From an uncultured Paracoccaceae bacterium (lineage in GTDB: Bacteria; Pseudomonadota; Alphaproteobacteria; Rhodobacterales; Rhodobacteraceae), in NCBI GenBank assembly GCA_937900975.1, contig CALCPC010000801.1:1-8708 (forward strand): 8,708 nt of DNA, given 5' to 3'. Shown here piece after piece: positions 1-6,384 of this stretch. The position numbers and the translations under genes were made by a program. Position 1 is the first letter of the stretch, and each line of letters begins with the position of its first letter. The notes under the pieces were generated by a model. It did not search any database, was not told where the DNA came from, and worked only from the letters and a program-made list of their open reading frames with translations.

Positions 1-354
1 CGACAAACCGCCCCGCGCCGACCAAAGCGATCCGGCAAGCGACACACCGAAGGTCCAGCCAAGCGCTGAGTCGTTGGCGCTGATCAACGCCTCCGTCTGC
101 CGTCTGAGGATCGCGAAGGCTTGCTCGGGCATCAGGGGGGCGATGGTGTCAAGCTGACGTTCAAGTATGGCGGGGTCCGCGACCAGTCCCCACACGGCGA
201 TTGTCGCGGCCAGTGCGGGGAAAAGCGCCAGCATCGCATAAAACCCGACGCCCGCCGCGATCAGGCCGAGATCACGCTCGTCAATGCTTGCATAAACCTG
301 CCCGCCGATCCGAAGCCAAGCGCGGACCCGGCTTTGGCGTTTTTTTGCCATCAT
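1..354 (-). CDS. YihY/virulence factor BrkB family membrane protein (N-terminal part)
   Basis: Reading leftward from an ATG at 354 gives 118 uninterrupted codons that run off the window at base 1, so the C-terminal part is missing. The protein starts MMAKKRQSRVRAWLRIGG, a basic cytoplasmic tail. Residues about 28-60 form a hydrophobic segment containing AAGVGFYAMLALFPALAA, the characteristic first-membrane-helix signature of the YihY/BrkB family (formerly annotated ribonuclease BN). A second hydrophobic stretch begins near residue 103 and contains SLWSARGG, again like the family. These are inner-membrane proteins of about 280-320 residues whose function is not settled; the RNase BN name is a historical misassignment. 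A second ATG at 351 is an equally possible start, and no strong ribosome site separates the two. The gene is divergent from the EVE-domain gene. Family assignment is firm; physiological role is unknown. Confidence 0.85.
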   Translation of the reverse strand, partial: MMAKKRQSRVRAWLRIGGQVYASIDERDLGLIAAGVGFYAMLALFPALAATIAVWGLVADPAILERQLDTIAPLMPEQAFAILRRQTEALISANDSALGWTFGVSLAGSLWSARGGLS

Positions 355-417
355 CGCACGCGCCCCCCAGCAGCGCGCCCCCTCCTTGCACCCCTGCGCC
401 CCATCGCACAAGACTTG

Positions 418-442
418 CGCGCCGGTCTTTTCGGCAGGCGCG
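418..442. other. GC-rich inverted repeat in the divergent YihY/EVE intergenic region
   Basis: CGCGCC at 418-423 pairs perfectly with GGCGCG at 437-442 around a 13-base loop. It sits just upstream of the presumed ribosome site (AGGGGGG, about 445-451) of the EVE gene. It could be an operator or a leader hairpin, or chance in GC-rich DNA. I see no convincing -35/-10 pair in the 355-456 gap for either gene. Confidence 0.25.
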
Positions 443-456
443 ATAGGGGGGCGGTC

Positions 457-879
457 ATGGCCTATTGGCTTTTTAAATCGGAACCGGGGGAATGGAGCTG
501 GGCCGATCAGGTCGCCCGCGGCGCGGAGGGTGAGGAATGGAACGGCGTCCGCAACTACCAGGCCCGCAATTTCATGCGCGACATGCGTCTTGGCGATCTT
601 GGGTTTTTCTACCACAGCCAGAAGGAAAAAAGCATCGTCGGCGTGGTCGCGGTCAGCGCGCTCAGCCATCCCGACAGCACAACGGACGACCCGCGTTGGG
701 ATTGTGTGGACATCCGCGCCGTCGGTCCGTTTCCGCGCGCTGTGACATTGGAGATGTGCAAAGCGGACCCCGCGCTCGCCGACATGGTGTTGGTCAACAA
801 CACCCGCCTCTCCGTCCAGCCCGTGACGGAAGCCGAATGGGCGCGGATCTGCGAGATGGGGGGCTATCCCGGCGCCTGA
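457..879 (+). CDS. EVE domain-containing protein (thymocyte nuclear protein 1-like)
   Basis: A 140-residue protein, essentially a single EVE domain, the PUA-like fold related to YTH domains. Seen directly: the N-terminal strand MAYWLFKSEP (residues 1-10, the typical K-S-E-P start of this family), then WNGVRNYQARNFMR (28-41) and GDLGFFYHS, with the aromatic residues that shape the family's ligand pocket. The total length matches bacterial EVE proteins of about 135-150 residues. EVE domains are thought to bind modified bases in DNA or RNA; in this housekeeping-type bacterial form the ligand and role are not known. The start at 457 is chosen because it gives the family N-terminus and has a G-rich AGGGGGG a few bases upstream. 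The same frame is open upstream to 121, but that region overlaps the oppositely oriented YihY gene and does not resemble the family. It is probably monocistronic: nothing follows on the same strand for 380 bp. Cytoplasmic. Confidence 0.88.
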   Translation: MAYWLFKSEPGEWSWADQVARGAEGEEWNGVRNYQARNFMRDMRLGDLGFFYHSQKEKSIVGVVAVSALSHPDSTTDDPRWDCVDIRAVGPFPRAVTLEMCKADPALADMVLVNNTRLSVQPVTEAEWARICEMGGYPGA

Positions 880-1010
880 AGCGTTACGTGGAGGACCTGA
901 GGCATCAAGCCTCTCAGACGCGATGAAATCTGCGGTTTCAGGCAGTGTTCCGTGATCCAGGGATTATTGCGAAAGGCTTTCGCCCGCACCCGAGCCGCGC
1001 CCGCACGATA

Positions 1011-1073
1011 GGCCAGGTTTGCGTGCATCGCCCCCGTCGACGTGTTCTGCTGGGGGCGGGGACGGCCGCCCGT
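1011..1073. repeat. 80-bp-period direct repeat, copy 1
   Basis: Aligns without gaps to 1091-1153 at an offset of exactly 80 bases. By hand count 49 of 63 positions match; similarity collapses after 1073. The core is the GGGCGGGGACGG block near 1054-1065. Inside it GGGCGG (1054-1059) pairs with CCGCCC (1066-1071), a perfect 6-bp stem with a 6-base loop. The period is not a multiple of three, so this is not an in-frame protein repeat. Confidence 0.7.
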
Positions 1074-1090
1074 ACCGCGGTCCTGCGACG

Positions 1091-1153
1091 CGCCAAGCTT
1101 GCGTGCCGCAACCGCGCCGACGTGGTCCGCCAGGGGCGGGGACGGCTGCCCGT
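1091..1153. repeat. 80-bp-period direct repeat, copy 2
   Basis: Second copy of the unit at 1011-1073. The hairpin is kept: GGGCGG (1134-1139) faces CTGCCC (1146-1151). The single C-to-T change in the arm relative to copy 1 turns a G-C pair into a G-U pair in RNA, so pairing survives. The copy ends about 110 bases before the start of the TPP-enzyme gene, so it could lie in that gene's promoter or leader region. Confidence 0.7.
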
Positions 1154-1261
1154 TCACGCATCCCTGACTGGGTCGGACTGGTCTTTTCGCGGTGGGCGGT
1201 GCACGCTCCGCGCCGGATTTGAAAGCTCCGGCCGATGGCCCCCTGGATGCGAAGGAAAGAC

Positions 1262-2872
1262 ATGATGCAAGAGACCGGCGCCGACATTATCGGGCGCGCC
1301 CTGGCCGAGGCTGGCGCAACCCACGCGTTCGGGATCCCGGGCGGTGAGGTTTTGGGCCTGATGGACGGGCTTGCGCGGGCCGGGCTGTCCTTTGTGCTGG
1401 TCAAGCATGAGAATGCGGGCGGGTTCATGGCCGAAGGGTTGTGGCATGCGACCGGCGCCCCGGGGGTTTTGGTCGCCACCATCGGGCCAGGCGTGGCCAA
1501 CGCCATCAACGTGGTGGCCAATGCCTGGCAAGACCGTGTCCCGCTGATTTTTCTGACCGGTTGCGTCGATGCGGCCTTGGCCGAAACCTATACGCATCAG
1601 GTTTTCGACCACCAGGCGCTGCTGCGGCCGATTGTAAAGGGCAGCTTTCGCGCGGCCCCAGGTGCTGTCGGCGCGATGATGGCCAAGGCGGTGGCGTTGG
1701 CGCTCGACGGGCAGCCGGGCCCGGTCCATATCGCCGTGCCTATCGCCATCGCCGAGGGCCCGAGCGAGGAGCGGCGGGTGCCCCCGATCCCGGCCGCGGG
1801 TGCAACACGCCCGGCCGCGGATGCGGTGCTCGCGCGCTGCCGGGCGCAGCTTGCCGGCGCTGCGCGGCCGCTTGTGATCGCAGGGGTCGATGCCGTGAAC
1901 GCCGAAGCTGGGCCCGCGCTGTCGGCGTTTTGCCGGGCAGAGGGCCTGCCCCTGATCACCAGCTACAAGGGCAAGGGCCTTTTGGATGAGCGTGATCCCC
2001 TGGCGCTTGGCGGTGCCGGTCTTTCGCCAAAGGCCGACGCGATCCTGATGCCTTTGATCCGGGCCGCCGATTGCATCCTTCTGGCAGGCTACGACCCGAT
2101 TGAGATGCGCACAGGCTGGATTGACCCCTGGACGCCGGGGACGCCTGTCATCGACATCACGCCGGTTTTGCGCACCCACGGGATGCACAGCGTGACCGAA
2201 ACGCTGCGCGCCGACCTTGCCCCGACATTGGCAGCGCTTGCCAGCGGGACCGACACGCCGCCCCGCTGGACGGGGGGGGAGATCGCCGCCGCGCAGACGG
2301 CGCTGGCGGACGCGTTTCAGCCCCCCGATTGGGGCCCGGGCGCGGTCTTCTCCACGCTGCGCGCGGTGCTGCCGGCCGAGCCGGTGATTACGGCCGACAG
2401 CGGCGCGCACCGCATTCTCCTCAGTCAAACCTGGCCATGCCCCGGCCCCCGCCAGATGCTGCAGTCCACCGCGCTGTGCACCATGGCCTGCGCTGTGCCC
2501 TTGGCCGCCGGCCATGCGCTGGGTGCGCCCGGCACGCCGGTGGTGGCTTTTGTCGGCGACGCCGGGCTTGAAATGGGGTTGGGGGAGCTTGCGACGCTGC
2601 GCGACATGGGCGTCACGCTGATCGTCTGCGTGCTGGTCGACACGTTGCTGGCCCTGATCGAAATGAAGCAACGCAACAGCCAACGGCCCAATCAAGGCGT
2701 CGATTTCGGCGCCACCGATTTTCCCGCCGTCGCGGCGGCGCTGGGCCTTGCCGGTCAGTGGATCGACGACACAGAGACGCTGGCCAAGGCAGCGCCGGAC
2801 GCCCTTGCACGGGGCGGGGTCACCGTGCTGGCCTGCCGGATCGACCGCCGCGCCTATGACGGCACGTTTTAA
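1262..2872 (+). CDS. Thiamine-diphosphate-dependent enzyme, acetolactate synthase superfamily
   Basis: A 536-residue ThDP enzyme with the usual three-domain order: PYR domain (about 1-170), central Rossmann-like domain (about 190-325) and PP domain (about 360-525). Glu50 in VKHENAGGFMAEG is the conserved glutamate that activates ThDP. The metal/diphosphate motif starts at GDAG (Asp433), and 27 residues later comes VLVDT with Asp460. The 27-residue spacing is that of the classical GDG...NN motif. The motif is variant: Ala replaces the second Gly of GDG and Asp replaces the Asn ligand, a replacement also found in catabolic acetolactate synthases. The segment after it (ALIEMKQRN) lacks the GMVxQWQ motif of biosynthetic acetolactate synthase, and no small regulatory subunit gene follows, so I do not name it ilvB. 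Substrate unknown; a 2-oxoacid decarboxylase, carboligase or hydrolase is possible. AAGGA at 1252-1256 supports a start at 1262 or 1265; the upstream in-frame ATG at 1235 is disfavoured. Apparently stand-alone. Confidence 0.85.
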   Translation: MMQETGADIIGRALAEAGATHAFGIPGGEVLGLMDGLARAGLSFVLVKHENAGGFMAEGLWHATGAPGVLVATIGPGVANAINVVANAWQDRVPLIFLTGCVDAALAETYTHQVFDHQALLRPIVKGSFRAAPGAVGAMMAKAVALALDGQPGPVHIAVPIAIAEGPSEERRVPPIPAAGATRPAADAVLARCRAQLAGAARPLVIAGVDAVNAEAGPALSAFCRAEGLPLITSYKGKGLLDERDPLALGGAGLSPKADAILMPLIRAADCILLAGYDPIEMRTGWIDPWTPGTPVIDITPVLRTHGMHSVTETLRADLAPTLAALASGTDTPPRWTGGEIAAAQTALADAFQPPDWGPGAVFSTLRAVLPAEPVITADSGAHRILLSQTWPCPGPRQMLQSTALCTMACAVPLAAGHALGAPGTPVVAFVGDAGLEMGLGELATLRDMGVTLIVCVLVDTLLALIEMKQRNSQRPNQGVDFGATDFPAVAAALGLAGQWIDDTETLAKAAPDALARGGVTVLACRIDRRAYDGTF

Positions 2873-2896
2873 GCGCCCGAAACGCCGCGGAATGTC

Positions 2897-2910
2897 ACTG
2901 TCGTTACAGT
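2897..2910. promoter_or_regulatory. ACTGT-N4-ACAGT inverted repeat upstream of the GIY-YIG gene
   Basis: ACTGT (2897-2901) and ACAGT (2906-2910) form a perfect 5-bp inverted repeat around CGTT, 53 bases before the GIY-YIG start and 25 bases after the TPP-enzyme stop. It could be a small operator or part of a weak terminator; there is no T-run. No convincing -35/-10 pair was found in the 90-bp gap. Confidence 0.25.
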
Positions 2911-2962
2911 CATCGCCGCGACACGAGACAACCCTTGCGTGTGACAAGCGCGGAGGGGACCT

Positions 2963-3466
2963 ATGCCACGCAACGTGACGTTCCATTACAAATCGCACCA
3001 CACTTATACAAAACAGAACGGCTATATCTTTCCCGCCCCGGCCCTGCCGCGGGCGTCCCGGCTTTACGTGATCTACAACAGCGGCAAGGACAGGCACCCA
3101 TACTATATCGGCACCGCCCAGGACGTGCAGCACCGGTTTGACACGCGCAGCAAAGCGATCCGCGACCTTGGGATCAAAAATGATGAGCTTGCGCGGATCC
3201 AAATCGCTGTTGTGCAAATCTTGGTCAATGGCCGTGCGACGACACCTGGAAAAACCGGCGTCGCGGGTGGGATCGATGTCGAACATCTTTTGATTCGAAT
3301 TTACAGTCAGATCGGCAATTTTGGACTTCGCAATATGAGCAAGACCGGTATTTTCAGCAACGTCGCGTTCCGCCGTCTCGATTACTACTTTACTTGGGAT
3401 GCGGGCCTGGATTTCAGCGGCTTTTACGCCAACGACGGTCATATCGGTGGGGCTAAGCACCTTTAA
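2963..3466 (+). CDS. Small GIY-YIG nuclease-like protein
   Basis: A 167-residue soluble protein with what looks like a complete GIY-YIG catalytic core. The first half-motif is LYVIY (34-38), and the second is YYIG (47-50). Arg58 in YIGTAQDVQHRF lies eight residues after the motif Gly, the same spacing as the catalytic arginine of I-TevI. Glu107 in IDVEHLLIRIY is the likely metal-binding glutamate, and Asn124 in GLRNMSKTG matches the conserved asparagine that follows it. A polar N-terminal extension of about 30 residues precedes the core, and about 35 residues rich in aromatics and Gly follow it. There is no second recognisable domain such as the helicase, UvrC or HNH parts seen in other family members. 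The ribosome site GGAGGGG at 2952-2958 fixes the start. From about 3180 to 3400 GC falls to roughly 42-53%, against about 70% next door, suggesting transfer. It could be a solitary endonuclease, a homing or mobile-element remnant, or a repair or defence enzyme; the role is unknown. Confidence 0.75.
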   Translation: MPRNVTFHYKSHHTYTKQNGYIFPAPALPRASRLYVIYNSGKDRHPYYIGTAQDVQHRFDTRSKAIRDLGIKNDELARIQIAVVQILVNGRATTPGKTGVAGGIDVEHLLIRIYSQIGNFGLRNMSKTGIFSNVAFRRLDYYFTWDAGLDFSGFYANDGHIGGAKHL

Positions 3467-3494
3467 AGGGCGCGGCACGCGCATGATCTTGCAC

Positions 3495-3527
3495 TTGTCG
3501 GAGCGGGGCGATACGACGCTCTGACAA
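3495..3527 (+). promoter_or_regulatory. metK leader hairpin followed by TTTT (candidate attenuator or structured leader)
   Basis: TTGTCGGAGCG (3495-3505) pairs with CGCTCTGACAA (3517-3527) over 11 positions, ten Watson-Crick and one G-U, around an 11-base loop. TTTT follows directly at 3528-3531, giving a terminator-like shape. Only 18 bases separate the T-run from the metK ATG, too few for a promoter, so if metK is transcribed from upstream this element lies in its mRNA leader. Loop bases GGCGAT (3507-3512) could also pair, with one bulged C, with ATCCGCC (3541-3547) directly before the ATG, which would make a pseudoknot hiding the start region. Alternatively it ends transcription of the GIY-YIG gene. 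It does not match the SAM/SAH riboswitch consensus as I remember it. Confidence 0.5.
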
Positions 3528-3549
3528 TTTTGGTTCCGGGATCCGCCGT

Positions 3550-4728
3550 ATGTCAGACCGTAAAAACTACCTTTTCACTTCCGAAAGCGTGTCGGAGGGG
3601 CATCCCGACAAGGTCTGCGATCAGATCTCGGACGCGGTCATCGACATGATCATCGCGCGGGAGCCTGAGGCCCGTGTCGCGGTCGAAACGGCGGCGACGA
3701 CCAACAAGGTGGTGTTGATGGGCGAGGTTAAGATCTCGGACGACAACGCCGTAACGCCGGAGGAGATCAGTGCCGTTGCCCGCGGCGTGATCCGCGATAT
3801 CGGATATCGCCAGAAGGGCTTTCACTTCAAAACCTGCTCGATCGACTGCTATGTGCACGAGCAAAGCCAAGACATTGCCCAAGGCGTCGACGCTGCGGGC
3901 AACAAGGATGAAGGGGCTGTCGATCAGGGCATCATGTTCGGCTACGCCACCGACGAAACGCCGGAACTGATGCCGGCGCCGATCCTTTATGCCCATAAGA
4001 TCCTGCGCCGCCTGTCGGAGGTGCGCCATTCCGGCGAAGCATCGCAGCTTGGGCCCGCCGCCAAAAGCCAGCTGCCCGTCGAATACCGCGACGGCGCGCC
4101 CGCCCGGGTCCACACGATCGTCCTGTCCACCCAACATGTCGACGCCGATATGTCCTCGGCGGACGTTCAGGATCTGGTGCAGCCCTATATTCACGAGGTG
4201 CTGCCCGAAGGCTGGATCGCTGCCGAGACGATCTGGCATGTCAACCCGACGGGTCGCTTTGTGATCGGCGGTCCCGATGGCGATGCTGGGCTGACCGGTC
4301 GAAAGATCATTGTCGATACCTATGGCGGGGCGGCGCCCCATGGCGGCGGCGCGTTTTCGGGCAAAGATCCGACCAAGGTCGACCGCTCGGCCGCTTATGC
4401 CGCGCGCTATCTGGCCAAAAATGTCGTCGCCGCCGGTATGGCTGCGCGCTGCACGATCCAGCTGTCCTATGCCATCGGCGTGCCGGAGCCCTTGTCGATC
4501 TATGTCGATGCCGGCGGGACCGAGACCGTGGATCCGGCCCGGATCGAGGCCGCGATCCGCGCGAGTATGAGCCTGACACCCCGTGGGATCCGGACGCATC
4601 TGGGCCTTAACCGCCCGATCTATCGGCGGACGGCGGCCTATGGCCATTTCGGCCGCGAGGCCGACGCGGATGGCGGGTTTAGCTGGGAACGCACAGATTT
4701 GGTCGACGCGCTCAAGGCCGCCGTTTAG
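3550..4728 (+). CDS. metK: S-adenosylmethionine synthetase (methionine adenosyltransferase)
   Basis: A 392-residue cytoplasmic enzyme that makes S-adenosylmethionine, pyrophosphate and phosphate from ATP and methionine; the length is normal for bacterial MetK (about 385-395). Seen: [17 protein letters not shown] with His18 and Asp20 of the ATP/metal site, the first signature as [11 protein letters not shown] (122-132), and the glycine-rich phosphate loop [19 protein letters not shown] (265-283), which is intact. The first signature normally reads GAGDQG; here Val124 replaces the Gly, a departure from a very conserved motif, although the Asp and Gln that follow are kept. The start is fixed by the family N-terminus ([20 protein letters not shown]). 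The ribosome site is weak (GGGA at 3538-3541, eight bases away) and sits next to a structured leader, which hints at translational or transcriptional control. It has an exposed hairpin downstream and appears to be a single-gene unit. Confidence 0.97.
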   Translation: MSDRKNYLFTSESVSEGHPDKVCDQISDAVIDMIIAREPEARVAVETAATTNKVVLMGEVKISDDNAVTPEEISAVARGVIRDIGYRQKGFHFKTCSIDCYVHEQSQDIAQGVDAAGNKDEGAVDQGIMFGYATDETPELMPAPILYAHKILRRLSEVRHSGEASQLGPAAKSQLPVEYRDGAPARVHTIVLSTQHVDADMSSADVQDLVQPYIHEVLPEGWIAAETIWHVNPTGRFVIGGPDGDAGLTGRKIIVDTYGGAAPHGGGAFSGKDPTKVDRSAAYAARYLAKNVVAAGMAARCTIQLSYAIGVPEPLSIYVDAGGTETVDPARIEAAIRASMSLTPRGIRTHLGLNRPIYRRTAAYGHFGREADADGGFSWERTDLVDALKAAV

Positions 4729-4763
4729 CGACACACGGGGCCGCATGGGACGCAAAAACACCA

Positions 4764-4794
4764 CCCCAAGATCCACCGCATGGTGATCTTGGGG
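4764..4794 (+). terminator. Strong hairpin downstream of metK
   Basis: CCCCAAGAT (4764-4772) pairs with ATCTTGGGG (4786-4794), and inside it CACC (4774-4777) pairs with GGTG (4782-4785). The result is a 13-bp stem with one bulged C and a GCAT loop, starting 35 bases after the metK stop. On the plus strand no T-run follows. On the minus strand the hairpin is followed by GGTGTTTTTG (from AAAAAC at 4754-4759), so it looks a better terminator for leftward transcription. It most likely ends the metK transcript or acts in both directions. Confidence 0.55.
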
Positions 4795-4906
4795 CGGGCT
4801 TCTGCGGCGCCACGCCCCCCCGCCCTCAGCACAGCCAAGCTTGGCCGGGCGCGGCGTTCGGGCGGTCCGGCCCGACTTATCCCAGCGCGCTAAGGGGCGC
4901 GCCGCG

Positions 4907-6319
4907 ATGATCCGCGCGACACTCTTTTTGTCGGTTGCACTTCTTCTTGGCCGGGTGCTCGGCTTCCTGCGGGAGGTGCTGCTGGCCGGCCGCGTTGGCG
5001 TCAGTGTCGAGGCCGATATCGCCATCCTGGTCATGACCCTGCCAGAGTTCGTGGTGGGTGTATTGCTGGCGGGCGGGTTCACCGCGGCGCTTGTCCCGGC
5101 GCTGCGCCAACAAGAGGCTCCGGCGCGGCCTGCGCTGTTCCGCCTTGTGGCGACGCTGGCGCTTTTGATCGGCGGTCTGATCGCGGCGGCCATCGCCGTG
5201 GCGCCCGGCGCGCTGGCGACCCTGCTTGCACCGGGGCTGGTGCCAGAGGGGGCAGAGATTTGGACAACGGCCATCCGGCTGGTTGCGCTATCGATCCCGC
5301 TGGCCGCGCTGGCCGGGGCGGTGGGGGCCTGGGCCAATGTGCAGGACCGGTTTTTTGTCGTGGGCCTTGGCACGGTTCTTTACAACGTGATCCTCTGCGC
5401 GGCGCTGCTCGCGCTGGCGCCGGGCGCCTCTCTGATCCTGGCGCTTGCGCTTGCCACGGTTTGCGCGGGCGCGGGCCGGCTTGCGCTTTTGATCCTGGTC
5501 GCACGACCGCCGCTTCTGCCGCGCCTTGGCCCTGTGCCTGGCGGCGCCCGGCGCCTTCTTGGCCTCTTCGCGGCCGGTGTCCTTGCGGTGGGGACCGCAG
5601 GCGCTGCGCATCTGATCTTCCGCAGTCTTGCGGCCGCCGGCGGCGCTGGGGAGCTTGCGGCCTTCACCTATGCGCTGAAGCTATTTTTGCTGCAGGTTAC
5701 GATCTTCTTTGGCCCGCTGGCCACCGTGCTTTTGCCGCGGATGGCCAGCGCCCCCGCCGATGCCGCCATTCCGGCGCGCGGCCTTGCGCTGATCTTGCCG
5801 CTTGCGCTGGCGACCGTTGTCGTGGGCCTTGTGTCCGGTGACGCGCTGGCGCGGCTGGTCTTTCTGCGGGGTGAGATGACGCTGCCGGGCGTTGGGCGCG
5901 TCATCGTCTTTGCCAAACTGATGATGCTGGCGCTGCCCTTCGCTGCGCGGGAGCTGATCGCCGCCGCTTGGCTGATCGCCAACCGCCGCACGGGCCGGGT
6001 GCTGGTCCACGCGCTGGCCGCGCTGGGGCTTGGCCTTCTGGCCGCCTTGGGGGCGCCGGGCGGTGCGATGACGGGGTTCCTTGTCTTCTACGCCAGTCTT
6101 GCGGGCCTGCATCTTGCCGCCCTACCGCCCCTTGCCGGGCGGGTTTGGGCGGCGCTGCGCCTCTGGCGGGTGCTTCTGATGTGCGCGCTTGCCCTGGCCT
6201 TTGCGACGCTCGACCGGACGCTGCTTGCCACCGGCGGCGATGGCGCGCGCGTGCTGCTTGGGCTTGGCGCGGGTGCTGCGATGCTCCTTCCCGTCCTCCC
6301 CCTGCTGCGCAGGCTTTAA
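4907..6319 (+). CDS. MurJ/MviN-family (MOP superfamily) lipid-linked-substrate flippase, divergent paralogue
   Basis: A 470-residue, very hydrophobic inner-membrane protein with about 13-14 membrane segments and a few charged residues within them. The N-terminus LLLGRVLGFLREVLLAGRVG, then EADIAILVMTLPEF and GGFTAALVPAL, is the MurJ family signature. It is shorter than typical MurJ (about 510-530). By hand alignment to E. coli MurJ, Arg16, Arg22 and Asp37 match R18, R24 and D39. The position of R52 is Val50, R53 is Gly51, E57 is Ala55, D269 is Leu257, and R270 is Lys258. Loss of several of the charges needed for lipid II transport suggests another undecaprenyl-linked substrate. The ATG at 4907 is chosen because AAGGGG lies nine bases upstream and it gives the family N-terminus; a TTG at 4841 in the same frame adds residues without similarity. 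It is followed after 65 bp by the amidotransferase gene on the same strand, probably one operon. Not called murJ because the essential function is doubtful. Confidence 0.8.
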   Translation: MIRATLFLSVALLLGRVLGFLREVLLAGRVGVSVEADIAILVMTLPEFVVGVLLAGGFTAALVPALRQQEAPARPALFRLVATLALLIGGLIAAAIAVAPGALATLLAPGLVPEGAEIWTTAIRLVALSIPLAALAGAVGAWANVQDRFFVVGLGTVLYNVILCAALLALAPGASLILALALATVCAGAGRLALLILVARPPLLPRLGPVPGGARRLLGLFAAGVLAVGTAGAAHLIFRSLAAAGGAGELAAFTYALKLFLLQVTIFFGPLATVLLPRMASAPADAAIPARGLALILPLALATVVVGLVSGDALARLVFLRGEMTLPGVGRVIVFAKLMMLALPFAARELIAAAWLIANRRTGRVLVHALAALGLGLLAALGAPGGAMTGFLVFYASLAGLHLAALPPLAGRVWAALRLWRVLLMCALALAFATLDRTLLATGGDGARVLLGLGAGAAMLLPVLPLLRRL

Positions 6320-6384
6320 GGGGCTGCCGTTTTCTGGCCATCCGCACAAAGCAATGCTAAGCGAGCACGGAAAGGGAGGGCGCC

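Larger units (their letters stand above)
880..1261. other. Gene-poor stretch of about 380 bp between the EVE gene and the TPP-enzyme gene
   Basis: No recognisable gene. From left to right: a weak hairpin after the EVE stop (GAGGC at 899-903, GCCTC at 909-913) with no T-run; a second weak one (TGAAA at 924-928, TTTCA at 936-940); a less GC-rich segment around 920-975; then two 80-bp-period direct repeats (separate entries). No clear promoter for the TPP-enzyme gene could be picked out. On the minus strand the frame from a GTG at 1157 down to 864 is open and has G/C-biased third positions over its first 60 codons. Its predicted product resembles nothing I recognise, and it runs head-on into the EVE gene, so it is not called as a gene. 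Confidence 0.6.

Noticed and set aside
1011..1153. CRISPR-like or attC-like array
   Set aside because: Only two imperfect copies, no uniform short repeat and spacer pattern, and no integron core sites.
1235..1261. Upstream in-frame ATG for the TPP enzyme
   Set aside because: Adds nine residues without family similarity, and the good AAGGA site at 1252-1256 is placed for the ATGs at 1262/1265.
1262..2872. Naming the TPP enzyme ilvB/ilvI
   Set aside because: It lacks the biosynthetic acetolactate synthase GMVxQWQ motif and an adjacent small subunit gene.
1154..3484. Very long open frame on the minus strand (776 codons) opposite the TPP-enzyme and GIY-YIG genes
   Set aside because: Antisense shadow typical of high-GC DNA. 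Its translation is Arg/Gly/His-rich with no recognisable domain, while the plus strand encodes clear family motifs.
3489..3517. Promoter for metK with TTGCAC and TACGAC at 17-base spacing
   Set aside because: Each hexamer matches the consensus at only three positions, and the -10 would lie inside the hairpin; too weak to annotate.
4745..4786. Tiny 13-codon ORF downstream of metK (start at 4745)
   Set aside because: It lies over the hairpin and has no ribosome site or recognisable product.
4841..4906. TTG start extending the flippase by 22 residues
   Set aside because: The extension is polar and Arg-rich and unlike MurJ N-termini; the ATG at 4907 has its own ribosome site (AAGGGG at 4892-4897).
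3553..5373. 606-codon open frame on the minus strand opposite metK and the flippase gene
   Set aside because: Also a shadow: low-complexity Ala/Arg/Ser-rich translation, opposite strongly conserved MetK.
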